DNA of 28,205 bases from JABDJL01 sp047614505 (GTDB lineage: Bacteria; Pseudomonadota; Gammaproteobacteria; Xanthomonadales; SZUA-36), in assembly GCA_047614505.1 (NCBI GenBank), contig JBLHGQ010000025.1, positions 1-28,205 on the forward strand, in the 5' to 3' direction. The notes beneath the pieces are model-generated. The model saw only the letters and a program-made list of their open reading frames with translations. It made no database searches and was not told the origin of the DNA. Positions 7,621-16,015 of the stretch are shown here, in pieces (position 1 is the first letter of the stretch; each line of letters opens with the position of its first letter). Made by a program: the position numbers and the translations under genes.

Positions 7621-9172
7621 GTAATTCGGGTTGTTCCTGCCGCGCCTCCGAAACAATTTTCTTCACGTCTGCTAATAATTCCCTGGCATCGTAAACAATG
7701 CCATCTTTAATGGTGTACTTAACACCGCCGACGCGTTCAGGCTTATCATCATCGCCCAACTTGAAATGACCGGTTCCGTAAAGCACTTTGAAGTTTTGCA
7801 ATGGGTTGTATTCAGTGATAACGAGATCTGCCAGTTTGCCGGGGCGAATTGAGCCAATCCGGTCATCCATTCCAAGCACCTGAGCACCGAGAAAAGTAGC
7901 ACTGCGGAGAACTTCCAAGGGATGAAATCCGGCCTCCTGCAATAGTTCCATCTCCCTGATATAGCCAAACCCATAAAGTTTCCAAATATAACCAGCATCT
8001 GAACCAAGCGTAACCCTGCCACCATGATTCTTGTAATCATCTAGAAATGTCATCCATTTGCGAAAATTATTTTTCCATGCAATTTCATTTTCAGTAGTCC
8101 AGTCAAACCAGTATGAACCGTGCGAATCACGTGATGGCTGGAAAAACTGCCAAAGATTTGGGTGGGTAAAATCCTTGTGCCAATCCGCATTCATCTCCCT
8201 CATCAGATCTCGGCTCGCTTCGTAAATAGTCAGTGTGGGATTGATGGTGAAATTGAGGGCAATCAGTTCATCACGTACGCGGTTCCAGGTTTCAGAACCC
8301 GGCTCTGCAGCCTGTGCCCATAAGCGTCCTGCCTCACCGAAACGGTGTTGCTCATTGGCATAGTTATAGTCCAGCGGATAGTTCTGAATTATCTGGTTTT
8401 CGAACATGGCTTCCGGCAAACCGTACCAATGCTCCATGGTACTCATCCCGGCCCGTGCGCTATCAAGAACATTCCAATTCACCACGTCCAGTTGTGCATG
8501 ATGCATGGCCGAACCCAGGCTCAGTTTGCCGGCTTCATCCAGCGCCGCCTGCATGATTTCGCGCGGTGCCCCAAAGAACTTGATTCCCTGAGCGCCCTGC
8601 TTAGCGATGCTTTTAACCCATCGTCGCGCATCATCCGGACTTAGCAAGTCGTCTTCTGCACCCATGCCAAAACGTGCATAAGCTACTATGCGCGGAGCAG
8701 TGATTTTGTTTTTGGCGCTTCGTTCCTGATGCCTTAATACCCAATCGAGCCCGTTGCCACTACCGGGCTCACGAATGGTAGTTATCCCATGCGCCATCCA
8801 AAGTTTGGCTGCGTACTCAGCCGGTACACCTTGACTATCACCGCCGAAATGAGCGTGTAGATCAATGAAACCCGGTAACAGGAAATGACCATCAAGTTCC
8901 ATGACTTTATCGCCCGGCTGGATTTCAATTCGCCGGTCAGGCGCTACCGGAAAAAGGATGCCCAAATTACGGATTTCAGTAATACGATTACCTTCAATCA
9001 AGACATCCATTGGACCTACGGCAGGGGCCCCTTCACCATTGATCACAGTCACTCCGCGAAGCAGCAATCGATCAAAAGGACCGTCCCCACGTACCCGTTC
9101 TGGTGCTTCAAGAGGTGCCGCCAGAGAGACCAGCGGCAAGAGAAACATGATAAATGTTAATGCAATCTTCAT
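7595..9172 (-). CDS. Exported metal-dependent amidohydrolase (imidazolonepropionase/prolidase-like)
   Basis: The 525-residue protein starts with a signal peptide (MKIALTFIMFLLPLVSLAAP) and belongs to the amidohydrolase superfamily. The metal-binding HxH is in FIDLHAHF (His106, His108). A candidate bridging lysine is in GIKFFG, further histidines in AMHHAQ and TMEHWYG, and the catalytic aspartate is in LGSDAGY. The closing RPGKLADLVI block is the usual end of the fold. It likely hydrolyses a cyclic amide or a peptide in the periplasm; the substrate cannot be named. Its last residues (about RGQSQGTE) and the stop lie in the right arm of the palindrome at 7555-7620, so the present C-terminus was probably created by that repeat. 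Confidence 0.88.
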   Translation of the reverse strand: MKIALTFIMFLLPLVSLAAPLEAPERVRGDGPFDRLLLRGVTVINGEGAPAVGPMDVLIEGNRITEIRNLGILFPVAPDRRIEIQPGDKVMELDGHFLLPGFIDLHAHFGGDSQGVPAEYAAKLWMAHGITTIREPGSGNGLDWVLRHQERSAKNKITAPRIVAYARFGMGAEDDLLSPDDARRWVKSIAKQGAQGIKFFGAPREIMQAALDEAGKLSLGSAMHHAQLDVVNWNVLDSARAGMSTMEHWYGLPEAMFENQIIQNYPLDYNYANEQHRFGEAGRLWAQAAEPGSETWNRVRDELIALNFTINPTLTIYEASRDLMREMNADWHKDFTHPNLWQFFQPSRDSHGSYWFDWTTENEIAWKNNFRKWMTFLDDYKNHGGRVTLGSDAGYIWKLYGFGYIREMELLQEAGFHPLEVLRSATFLGAQVLGMDDRIGSIRPGKLADLVITEYNPLQNFKVLYGTGHFKLGDDDKPERVGGVKYTIKDGIVYDARELLADVKKIVSEARQEQPELRGQSQGTE

Positions 9173-9257
9173 CTTAAAGCCTTGAATTTGTCTGGGAAAG
9201 GGGTATTCTGGTTATCCAGTATAACTATGGAAATGGATTTCCTGGAGTTTAAGTGTC

Positions 9258-9854
9258 ATGGAAGACGCAACCAAGGCCACAGCAAATGCATATTACGGTA
9301 TGCACACAGAACCGGAACCTCAAGGACCTGAGCGAGAGGGCTTATCAGCACCTCAGGCCGATCCTACACCTGAAATAATAAACCCCGAAGACGAATTTTC
9401 AACGGACGAGAAGGCGCTCGATCGCTGGTTCCGTGAGCAAAAAGGAAACAAGCGTGTTCCAAAGCGGCTTGAAGTCCCCAATGAAGCAATGATCACAAGT
9501 GGTGGTCCAATCAAAATTACCGGAAATCTGACACTGATTGGAGAAGATGGTGAGGTAACACACGCCAATCACCTCACGCTTTGTCGTTGCGGTGCATCAA
9601 TGAGTAAACCCATCTGCGATGATCAGCATCTGGACATTGAGTTCATGGACATGGGTAATATTCAACGAGCATCTGACTGCATGCCCGTGGTCCGTCCGCA
9701 GACATTGACTGTTACTTGCATCAAGAATGGCCCACTCAAATTTAGAGGATTCCTCAGAGTCTTCAATTCAAAAGGACAAGAATCTCTTTCTATGCAAGGG
9801 TCTTTATGCCGCTGTGGAAAGTCGACCAAGAAACCTTTCTGCGACTGCCAATAG
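9258..9854 (+). CDS. Tandem CDGSH-type iron-sulfur protein with an incomplete second site
   Basis: The 198-residue protein has a polar N-terminal region (1-75) and two similar units, 82-124 and 157-198. Each begins GGPIK/NGPLK and ends in CRCG. Unit one has the CDGSH pattern Cys109, Cys111, Cys120 and His124 (CRCGASMSKPICDDQH), which binds a 2Fe-2S cluster with three cysteines and one histidine. Unit two has Cys184, Cys186 and Cys195 but ends CDCQ-stop, one residue before the expected histidine. Either Cys197 replaces it, the gene is truncated, or the second cluster is lost. The start ATG follows a GGAG about 11 bases upstream. A redox or cluster-transfer role is likely, but the partner is unknown. 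Confidence 0.85.
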   Translation: MEDATKATANAYYGMHTEPEPQGPEREGLSAPQADPTPEIINPEDEFSTDEKALDRWFREQKGNKRVPKRLEVPNEAMITSGGPIKITGNLTLIGEDGEVTHANHLTLCRCGASMSKPICDDQHLDIEFMDMGNIQRASDCMPVVRPQTLTVTCIKNGPLKFRGFLRVFNSKGQESLSMQGSLCRCGKSTKKPFCDCQ

Positions 9855-9962
9855 GCAGAAGCAACAGCCCAGGCATTAAAAACAACTAGCGGTCTTTCCG
9901 GCAGTTTACCGCTGGGGCCATTATTTATTGCTCTGTGTGACCACTAAAGGCACAATTCCCGC

Positions 9963-10322
9963 ATGGATATTTTCCGTGTTTTTCAAATTGAAGCCGCTCA
10001 TTTTCTGCCCAACGTTCCTACCGGACATAAATGTGCCCGCATGCATGGTCATTCATTTCGAATTGAGATTCATGTCAGTGGTACTCCGGGTGAAAAGAGC
10101 GGATGGGTGATGGATTTTGCTGATCTTCGCCTTGCGTTCCAACCCTTGTTTGATCAACTGGATCATCATTGCCTCAATGACATTAGCGGATTGGAAAACC
10201 CGACATCAGAAAATTTCGCACGATGGATCTGGCAAGAACTTAAACCCCGCCTTGAACAACTATCGAAAGTTATTGTGCAGGAAACCTGTAATGCCGGTTG
10301 TATTTACAAGGGGAGTCCCTAG
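9963..10322 (+). CDS. queD: 6-carboxy-5,6,7,8-tetrahydropterin synthase
   Basis: The 119-residue protein matches QueD, which converts 7,8-dihydroneopterin triphosphate to 6-carboxytetrahydropterin in the cytosolic pathway to queuosine and other deazapurines. Zinc ligands His13, His28 and His30 are in AAHF and MHGHS. The catalytic cysteine Cys24 is in GHKCARMHGH, PTSENFARW is at 80-88 and the signature ETCNAGCIYKG at 107-117 closes the protein. E. coli QueD is 121 residues, so it is full length. The gene ends four bases from the end of hemH on the opposite strand, with no terminator visible between them. No other queuosine genes lie in the window. Confidence 0.94.
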   Translation: MDIFRVFQIEAAHFLPNVPTGHKCARMHGHSFRIEIHVSGTPGEKSGWVMDFADLRLAFQPLFDQLDHHCLNDISGLENPTSENFARWIWQELKPRLEQLSKVIVQETCNAGCIYKGSP

Positions 10323-10326
10323 GTGA

Positions 10327-11274
10327 TTAGCCCCTGACCAGGGATGCCAATGCTGCAATATGCGAGTCGCTGTTGTTGAGAGCCGGGATGTACTCAAAAA
10401 CTTCGCCACCACTTTGCAGGAAAAATTCCCTGTTCTGCATATCAATCTCTTCCAGGGTTTCCAGGCAGTCCACTGCAAAGCCGGGGCATACAACTTGGAC
10501 ATGCTTGCACGTTGACGCCCCGAGTTCCTTCAACACCTGATCAGTATAGGGTTGCAACCAGGTCTCTCTGCCAACTCTTGACTGGAAAGTCAGTACCCAT
10601 TCTTCGTCAGCCAGTCCCAATTTAAGTGTAATGTCCCTGACACTTTGTTCGCATTGGCTAGCATATGGATCGCCATTGGTGATATATCGTTGTGGAATCC
10701 CGTGAAGCGAGAAAACCAATTTATCCGGCTTACCCGCGGCTGATTGAAATTCAGTAATTGAATCTGCGACTGCACAAACCCACCCTTCATCGTCATGGTA
10801 CTTACTAAATGATTCAAGCTCAGGAAACCATTCCATGCTCCTGAGCTCTTTCGAAACAGCATCGAAAATTGACTCTGTTGTTGTTGCGGAATACTGCGGA
10901 TAGAGAGGAAGAACTTTCAGTTCCTTAACTCCTGCCTCTCTCAACTCTTCAAGCCCCCTGCGAATTTCCGGCTTACCATATCTCATTGCCAACTTGACGA
11001 TGGCTTCATCTTTTAATTCTTCTTGTAATCCTTTAGCCAAACTGACTGAACCAGTCATCAAAGGAGATCCCTCGGGAGTCCAGATTTTCCGGTAGGCCTC
11101 AGCCGAGCGATATCGTCGCAGAGGCACAATTGCCAATCTCAAAACCGGGATCCAAATCCATCTTGGTAAATCTATTACCCTCGGGTCTGATAAGAACTCG
11201 GTCAGGAAAGCACCAACCGCTGAAGGCTCAGGTGCTTGAGGTGTACCAAGGTTTACAAGCATTACGCCATTCAT
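10327..11274 (-). CDS. hemH: Ferrochelatase
   Basis: The product is a ferrochelatase of 315 residues that inserts ferrous iron into protoporphyrin IX, the last step of protoheme synthesis. GVMLVNLGTP at the N-terminus, LPLYPQYS in the middle, the active-site histidine in VFSLHGIP, and CPGFAVDCLETLEEI with its conserved glutamates are all present. The ATG at 11274, with AAGGA about ten bases upstream, is preferred. A TTG at 11304 in the same frame would add ten residues before the conserved start. It converges on queD with only four bases between the stop codons, so the two transcripts must overlap. Confidence 0.94.
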   Translation of the reverse strand: MNGVMLVNLGTPQAPEPSAVGAFLTEFLSDPRVIDLPRWIWIPVLRLAIVPLRRYRSAEAYRKIWTPEGSPLMTGSVSLAKGLQEELKDEAIVKLAMRYGKPEIRRGLEELREAGVKELKVLPLYPQYSATTTESIFDAVSKELRSMEWFPELESFSKYHDDEGWVCAVADSITEFQSAAGKPDKLVFSLHGIPQRYITNGDPYASQCEQSVRDITLKLGLADEEWVLTFQSRVGRETWLQPYTDQVLKELGASTCKHVQVVCPGFAVDCLETLEEIDMQNREFFLQSGGEVFEYIPALNNSDSHIAALASLVRG

Positions 11275-11591
11275 AGAATTTACATCCTTTCCGAAAGAAA
11301 CCAAATTTTTATTTTGTTGTTAAAAAACGACACGCGACAAATTGTGCGTGTACATAAGCGGCCTTACAAGTGCTAATTGCAGTTTTTATGAGGTGGATTC
11401 CTTTGCAATTCGGGCATTTGAGAAAATTACTCCGTTTTTTCCCAAAATTCCTGTAATTTCCCTGCTTGTTGCAAGCAAACAACAAGCCCGGTAGCGGCTC
11501 ATGAAAGTAATGATAAGGCTTTGTATTAACTATTTTTTCTGCTAGCATTACTGTCCCGTCGCATTTACAGATGAGGTTGTTTGTTGCCCGA
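11275..11591. other. Intergenic region between hemH and the IPTL-CTERM gene
   Basis: About 317 bases separate these divergent genes, so promoters for both should lie here, but no convincing -35/-10 pair was found. The segment is AT-rich. It holds one minus-strand open frame of 79 codons (11309-11548) with a CPNCKG motif, which resembles no family I know and is not called as a gene. Confidence 0.6.
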
Positions 11592-12539
11592 ATGAGAAGA
11601 ATTACTCGCTATTACCTGTTATTGCTGCTCGTCTTGCTTAATGCAACGGCGTGGGCTGCTCCTGTGGGTTTCAGCGTTAATTCTGATGGCGGCGATATTC
11701 TTCACCGAATAGATCTCTTTAACGGTACATCCATCCCGCTTGGCGCTGAGTTCACAGACAACACGGATATTGAAGGCCTCGCTATTGCACCGGACTCAAC
11801 GCTGTGGGCAGTAGATGAAGACAGTTTTTCCATGTTTCAGATCAACCCGATAACCGGGTTTAAGCTACTGGGAACCGAAGTCTCTATCAAGGGTACTGCA
11901 GCAAACATCTTCAATGATTTTGGTCTGACTTTCTCTTGTGATGGCACATTGTATGCTTCGTCTGTAACTTCCAAAACACTTTACACCATCGACAAAGCAG
12001 GAGTTGCAACTGTCGTCGGTGGTCTGAGTAAGCTCGGGTTTAATATTTCGGCTCTTGCTTCCTTTGGTGACAACCCGACAATTCTCTATGGACTTGGAAA
12101 TGGTTTACTCAGCGAGAATGACAGCAGCCCTGACAATCGTTCATTATTTGAAATTAATCTCGACACCGGAATCGCAACTCCAATTGGTACCGGGATTGGT
12201 GGTCAGGTAGCCGCTTACCATGAAGCAGGCTTGTCATTCGATGATGATGGAGTTCTATGGGGCATTTCTGATCGTTCTTTACTGGGCGGTTTGAACAGTG
12301 AAATATTCACCATAGACACTGTATCCGGTGTTGCTGCATGGAAGGCTGAGACCATCGGGATCACCGGTTTTGAAAGCCTCGCCATTGCACCACCCGGAGG
12401 TTGTTCCATTGATGGTGGAAACCAAAATGACGACCACTCTGTAGAGCCGATTCCCGCCATGGGCAATTTGGGTGCCTTACTTACGATTCTCGCACTGATG
12501 TTGACCGGCTTCACAGTATTACGTCGACCCCTGTCCTAA
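11592..12539 (+). CDS. Exported repeat protein with IPTL-CTERM-like C-terminal sorting signal
   Basis: From the ATG at 11592 the protein has 315 residues. It starts with a signal peptide (RRITRYY, then a leucine-rich core ending NATAWA). An in-frame ATG at 11571 would add seven residues. The body repeats a motif of the form G-L-A/T/S-hydrophobic-x-x-D-G/S-x-L-W/Y (for example APDSTLWAVDED, SCDGTLYASS and DDDGVLWGISD), as in beta-propeller proteins. The tail has IPAMGNLGA, a hydrophobic helix and a basic end (VLRR), the tripartite plan of IPTL-CTERM signals, which are processed by exosortase-type enzymes. No exosortase gene is in the window. It is probably a surface or matrix protein; its function is unknown. 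Confidence 0.75.
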   Translation: MRRITRYYLLLLLVLLNATAWAAPVGFSVNSDGGDILHRIDLFNGTSIPLGAEFTDNTDIEGLAIAPDSTLWAVDEDSFSMFQINPITGFKLLGTEVSIKGTAANIFNDFGLTFSCDGTLYASSVTSKTLYTIDKAGVATVVGGLSKLGFNISALASFGDNPTILYGLGNGLLSENDSSPDNRSLFEINLDTGIATPIGTGIGGQVAAYHEAGLSFDDDGVLWGISDRSLLGGLNSEIFTIDTVSGVAAWKAETIGITGFESLAIAPPGGCSIDGGNQNDDHSVEPIPAMGNLGALLTILALMLTGFTVLRRPLS

Positions 12540-12621
12540 TTCATTCATTACCATTTAAAGCAGCCTTATTCGCCGTATTCGGCTAAACTTCAGTATTAGC
12601 TAAAGCTGTGGAGTTTGTGAC

Positions 12622-12876
12622 ATGGTAGGTGGAATAAGTGGATGGCAGTTAATGATCCTGCTGCTGATTGTAGTCTTGGTTTTTGGTACCAAGCGCTTGC
12701 GTAATATTGGAAGCGACCTTGGAAGTGCTGTAAAGGGTTTCCGCAAAGGCATGGAAGACGAGTCCTCCTCGGATGATCCGGATCAGCTTGCGCCCGTAGA
12801 AATGACTGGTTCTGAATCAGACGTAGACGAAAAAGAAAACGATCCCGCATCCCGCCCTCCCGGTACAGATGTTTGA
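12622..12876 (+). CDS. tatA: Sec-independent protein translocase TatA
   Basis: The 84-residue protein has the TatA plan: a short periplasmic N-terminus, one membrane helix (about residues 8-21, GWQLMILLLIVVLVFG), the FGTKRL hinge, an amphipathic helix (GSDLGSAVKGFRKGM) and an acidic disordered tail. TatA oligomers form the passage through which folded, twin-arginine-tagged proteins cross the inner membrane. GGAG lies eight bases before the ATG. The gene overlaps tatB by eight bases, so the operon is translationally coupled. The N-terminus is close to that of E. coli TatA and carries no cleavable extension. Confidence 0.95.
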   Translation: MVGGISGWQLMILLLIVVLVFGTKRLRNIGSDLGSAVKGFRKGMEDESSSDDPDQLAPVEMTGSESDVDEKENDPASRPPGTDV

Positions 12877-13201
12877 TGTCGGTTTTGCAGAGATTTTCTT
12901 ACTGGCTCTGATTGGGCTGATTGTACTTGGGCCGGAAAAACTACCGGCAGTCGCACGTACACTTGGTGGCTTTGTCAGAAAGGCACGAACCAGCTGGTAC
13001 AGTTTGCGCCGTTCTATTGAAGCCGAGCTTGCCGAGGCAGACTTAACCCAGCCAATTCGCAAAGTTGCCAGCGATTTGCAAGAAGCTGGAAAGTCTCTGG
13101 ATAAAACCATCAAAGACGCGGCGGATATGGAAATGATTCCTGAATCATCAGATCAGGAAATAAAAGCCCTGAAAGAAAGCAGGGTTCCGGAAGATGACTG
13201 A
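12869..13201 (+). CDS. tatB: Sec-independent protein translocase TatB
   Basis: The 110-residue protein begins MFDVGFAEIFLLALIGLIVLGPEKLP, of which the membrane helix and the conserved glycine-proline hinge with the acidic residue (GPEKLP, 21-26) are diagnostic of TatB. A long amphipathic helix follows (to about residue 75) and a charged tail. TatB pairs with TatC to recognise twin-arginine signal peptides. It is shorter than E. coli TatB (171), mostly in the variable tail. It overlaps tatA by eight bases and tatC by eight. Confidence 0.94.
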   Translation: MFDVGFAEIFLLALIGLIVLGPEKLPAVARTLGGFVRKARTSWYSLRRSIEAELAEADLTQPIRKVASDLQEAGKSLDKTIKDAADMEMIPESSDQEIKALKESRVPEDD

Positions 13202-13949
13202 GTATCCGGAAAGCGACAGCGAACAATCATTTCTGGAACACCTGGTTGAACTGCGTAGCAGGTTGATTCGTGCCTGTTTGTCGATCCTTGTTGTACTGGT
13301 ATGCCTACTTCCTTTCGCACGAAATCTTTATGAGACCGTTGCCGCTCCGCTCATGGCAAAACTACCTGAAGGCAGCAGCATGATTGCCATTGACGTGGCA
13401 TCACCTTTTCTCACCCCGTTCAAGTTGACTCTGCTGGTTTCCATAATGGTGGCCATGCCATATATTCTTTTTCAGCTGTGGGCATTCGTTGCACCCGCCT
13501 TGTTCAAGCATGAGAAACGCCTTGCAAGACCCCTGCTGTACTCTTCTATCGTCCTTTTCTACCTGGGCTGTGCCTTTGCATACTTTGTGGTGTTTCCACT
13601 GGTGTTTGGTTTTTTAACCAGCATCGCGCCTGAAGGTGTGGAGGTGATGACCGACATCAGTAAGTATCTGGATTTTGTTACCACCCTTTTTCTGGCATTT
13701 GGGATAACTTTCGAAGTTCCAATTGCCACCATCATCCTTGTAGCAACCGGCATCACAACTCCGGAAAAACTCTCTGCCATGCGGCCGTACATCGTGGTCG
13801 GAGCATTCGCGCTTGGTATGCTTTTGACGCCTCCTGATGTGATCTCTCAAACACTCATGGCGATCCCAATGTGGTTTTTATTTGAAGTAGGGATTATATT
13901 TTCGCGACTGCTGCTCAAAGACAAAGAAGAGACTCAGGCTATTAGCTGA
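13194..13949 (+). CDS. tatC: Sec-independent protein translocase TatC
   Basis: The 251-residue protein has the six membrane segments of TatC and the N-terminal motif SFLEHLVELRSRLIRAC, in which the glutamate and arginine contact the twin-arginine signal. The conserved stretch around PYILFQLWAFVAPALFKHEKR and the late LLTPPDVISQ motif are also present. It is the signal-peptide receptor of the Tat system and the last gene of tatABC. Its final 16 bases overlap the 3' end of the membrane-protein gene on the other strand, so the two genes converge with overlapping coding ends. Confidence 0.96.
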   Translation: MTEYPESDSEQSFLEHLVELRSRLIRACLSILVVLVCLLPFARNLYETVAAPLMAKLPEGSSMIAIDVASPFLTPFKLTLLVSIMVAMPYILFQLWAFVAPALFKHEKRLARPLLYSSIVLFYLGCAFAYFVVFPLVFGFLTSIAPEGVEVMTDISKYLDFVTTLFLAFGITFEVPIATIILVATGITTPEKLSAMRPYIVVGAFALGMLLTPPDVISQTLMAIPMWFLFEVGIIFSRLLLKDKEETQAIS

Positions 13950-14767
13950 CCATCATTAGAGTCCATCTCTGAATTTTCTTCCCCGTTTCCAAAGATTTCC
14001 TTGAACGACAGATACTGCGCACCAAACAGCAAAAGCTGATAAGCAACCATCAACAACAGCATAAGCAGAGTCAGCATGTTTGATGATGCACCAGTACTAA
14101 ACGCACCAACCAGCATAAAAACGGTCAAGATCACAAGCGGCATGGCCACGATTGCCAGTAATCCACTTAAAACGAGGAATGGGAGCCAGTTTCTCAACAT
14201 ACCTGCCAGGCCCTCTAAAATGGCTGCTCCAGCCGGTCTGTTCAGGAACCACACCAGCGGCACTGAAAAATACACGAGGAAAGTGCTGACCATCAGACCT
14301 ACCACAAGAGCCAATGCCAATCGCTGTATCAACTCAGGATTTGCCATGGCAATCGCCTCCAAGTCACCTTCTTCGAGTTGCCTGAGGAGTTCAGCATCCA
14401 AAGTATCAGCAAGGCCGGAGAGCATTCCACCTGCAGTCAGTGCTCCAACAGCGATCATTACAAGGCTCAGAACAAAAAGGCGGGTCACTTTCTGCGGCTC
14501 AGAAAAAGCACAAAACAAGGTCATCAACGGTGGCCTGTGCCCTCGTTCAACCAAGGACATTGACTGCATAACGCCTGCCGTTAATGCCGGAATTGCAAGA
14601 ATCAGCAGGAACCCAAGTGCCCCCATTTGGGTAAACCCCATCAAAAACTGAAGAACAAGCCCAATCAGCAAAAGCCTGACAGGTTGCGCCCGCAACAGTA
14701 TTAAGCTGCCGGAAAACCAGGCTAGGCCCCTGGAAGCTGGTAATTTTTTTATGCTCGGCTCGCTCAT
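13934..14767 (-). CDS. BPSS1780-like integral membrane protein
   Basis: The 277-residue protein is mostly hydrophobic, with about six membrane segments in three groups (residues 30-70, 92-120 and 150-265). The N-terminal pattern, a GLAWFSGSLILLRAQP segment followed by paired helices, resembles the BPSS1780/DUF2189-like family of bacterial inner-membrane proteins of unknown function. It is transcribed towards tatC and diverges from the rhomboid gene with 88 bases between starts. No catalytic or binding motif is visible. The family assignment is from memory of the N-terminal pattern and is moderate. Confidence 0.7.
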   Translation of the reverse strand: MSEPSIKKLPASRGLAWFSGSLILLRAQPVRLLLIGLVLQFLMGFTQMGALGFLLILAIPALTAGVMQSMSLVERGHRPPLMTLFCAFSEPQKVTRLFVLSLVMIAVGALTAGGMLSGLADTLDAELLRQLEEGDLEAIAMANPELIQRLALALVVGLMVSTFLVYFSVPLVWFLNRPAGAAILEGLAGMLRNWLPFLVLSGLLAIVAMPLVILTVFMLVGAFSTGASSNMLTLLMLLLMVAYQLLLFGAQYLSFKEIFGNGEENSEMDSNDGQLIA

Positions 14768-14855
14768 TGCTCTATTGTAAACTGAACCGGCCTTTCAGCT
14801 TGCCTGGATTTTCCTGAAAGGACATTACTGAATCGGGTTTATCACAGGAGACACC

Positions 14856-15455
14856 ATGGAAACATCAAAACTCAAGGTCAGCTCACCTCCAGTGGCGATC
14901 GGGATCATCGTTGCATGCGTAGCGATCTTCCTAATGCAAAACCTGTCGGCGTCACTCGCTTTGTGGCCCTTACAAAGTGGTCGTTTCGAACCGTGGCAAA
15001 TCGTGACTTACGGCTTCCTGCATGCTGACCTGAATCACGTATTTTTCAATATGTTTGCATTGTGGATGTTTGGCCTGCCCATTGAACGGCTTTGGGGGAG
15101 CCAAAGGTTCAGTCTTTACTATGTGGTTTGTATTATCGGCGCAGCCATCGTCCAGTTGACTGTGCAACAACTCAGTGGCGAGTACTACCCTACAATCGGG
15201 GCGTCAGGTGCGGTATTCGGGCTGTTGTTGGCCTATGGCGTTAGCTTTCCAAATAGCCGGGTTTTTCTTATTTTTCTACCTATTCCCATCAAGGCCAAGT
15301 GGTTTGTATTAATTTATGGCGGCCTGGAACTGGTGTTTGGAGTTACCAACTCAATGCCCCAGATTGCACACTTTGCACACCTTGGTGGATTGCTGTTTGG
15401 AGCTGGTCTCTTATGGCGATGGGGCTGGCGTCCGAAAATGACATGGAAGCGGTGA
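14856..15455 (+). CDS. Rhomboid family intramembrane serine protease
   Basis: The 199-residue protein has six predicted membrane helices and the rhomboid active site: His61 and Asn65 (NHVFFNMFALW) stabilise the oxyanion, Ser117 in GASGAVFG is the nucleophile and His175 in AHFAHLGG is the general base. It would cut single-pass membrane proteins within the bilayer. The compact form without an N-terminal cytoplasmic domain is the common short bacterial type. GGAG lies about seven bases before the ATG. It is close to tatABC but separated from it by an opposite-strand gene. Confidence 0.93.
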   Translation: METSKLKVSSPPVAIGIIVACVAIFLMQNLSASLALWPLQSGRFEPWQIVTYGFLHADLNHVFFNMFALWMFGLPIERLWGSQRFSLYYVVCIIGAAIVQLTVQQLSGEYYPTIGASGAVFGLLLAYGVSFPNSRVFLIFLPIPIKAKWFVLIYGGLELVFGVTNSMPQIAHFAHLGGLLFGAGLLWRWGWRPKMTWKR

Positions 15456-15539
15456 CTCTATAGTATAGTCGTGGCAGAAGCCCCTGAAATAAAAAGGACG
15501 GGGGGTTCTAACTAAAGGATTAGCTCCGGGGGGAGACCA

Positions 15540-15971
15540 ATGAAAACGATAGGATCGTGGGCGATTACGCTCGCCGTCATCGCCGGCATCAGCTGGTGGA
15601 TAAACCCTTCAATATTTGCATATCTCGGCATGGTAGAAAATGACGATGAACGCATTATTGACGCATGGCGCGATAAAACGTCGAACATTTTTGTCGAAGT
15701 TGAAGGCCGGGTGGTACGGTTACGGCCTGATCTGGACTACTATACCCGTTTTCAGCATTTCCTCATCGAACTTGAAAACGGTCATCGCCTGATGGTCAAG
15801 CATGACCTGGATATATCACAAATCGTGCCGGTGGTAGCGAACAGTATGATTCGGCTCAAAGGCGAATATGACTGGAGCGAAACTGGTGGCGTAATTCATT
15901 GGACCCACAGAGACATTACTAACACCCGTGAAGGCGGGTGGATCGATAGCAACGGTATTCGATATAATTAG
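15540..15971 (+). CDS. DUF3465-type exported protein
   Basis: The 143-residue protein has an N-terminal hydrophobic segment (7-21) that may be a signal peptide or anchor. The rest resembles DUF3465, a small OB-fold-like family recognised by the pattern G-x-V-V-x-L-x-P-D followed by HFLIELENGHRLMVKHDLDI, GEYDW and GGVIHWTH. The final part, GGWIDSNGIRY, is also typical. The function of the family is unknown. A strong GGGGGGAG precedes the ATG by four bases. It lies 84 bases after the rhomboid gene on the same strand and ends before a hairpin that may terminate transcription. Confidence 0.82.
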   Translation: MKTIGSWAITLAVIAGISWWINPSIFAYLGMVENDDERIIDAWRDKTSNIFVEVEGRVVRLRPDLDYYTRFQHFLIELENGHRLMVKHDLDISQIVPVVANSMIRLKGEYDWSETGGVIHWTHRDITNTREGGWIDSNGIRYN

Positions 15972-15977
15972 ATAGTA

Positions 15978-15993
15978 CCGGGCAAAAGCCCGG
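15978..15993. terminator. Short GC-rich hairpin between convergent genes
   Basis: CCGGGC and GCCCGG pair around an AAAA loop just after the DUF3465 stop and just past the 3' end of the dodecin locus. No proper T-tract follows on either strand, so termination is plausible but unproven. Confidence 0.45.
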
Positions 15994-16015
15994 CACTTCA
16001 ATCTAATCCCTCTTA

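Noticed and set aside
11309..11548. 79-codon minus-strand frame with a CPNCKG motif upstream of hemH
   Set aside because: It has no recognised family, lies in AT-rich intergenic sequence and has no strong start signal. It may be a chance frame; conservation would be needed to call it.
14076..14651. 191-codon plus-strand frame opposite the BPSS1780-like gene
   Set aside because: It is the antisense shadow of a membrane-protein gene, with no family features of its own.
12622..15455. Rhomboid protease near tatA, recalling Providencia, where a rhomboid trims TatA
   Set aside because: TatA here has no N-terminal extension to remove, and an opposite-strand gene separates the two. The closeness is probably coincidental.
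15456..15539. G-rich stretch between the rhomboid and DUF3465 genes as a possible terminator or riboswitch
   Set aside because: Pairing is imperfect and no T-tract or known riboswitch core could be identified; the G run is explained by the ribosome site.
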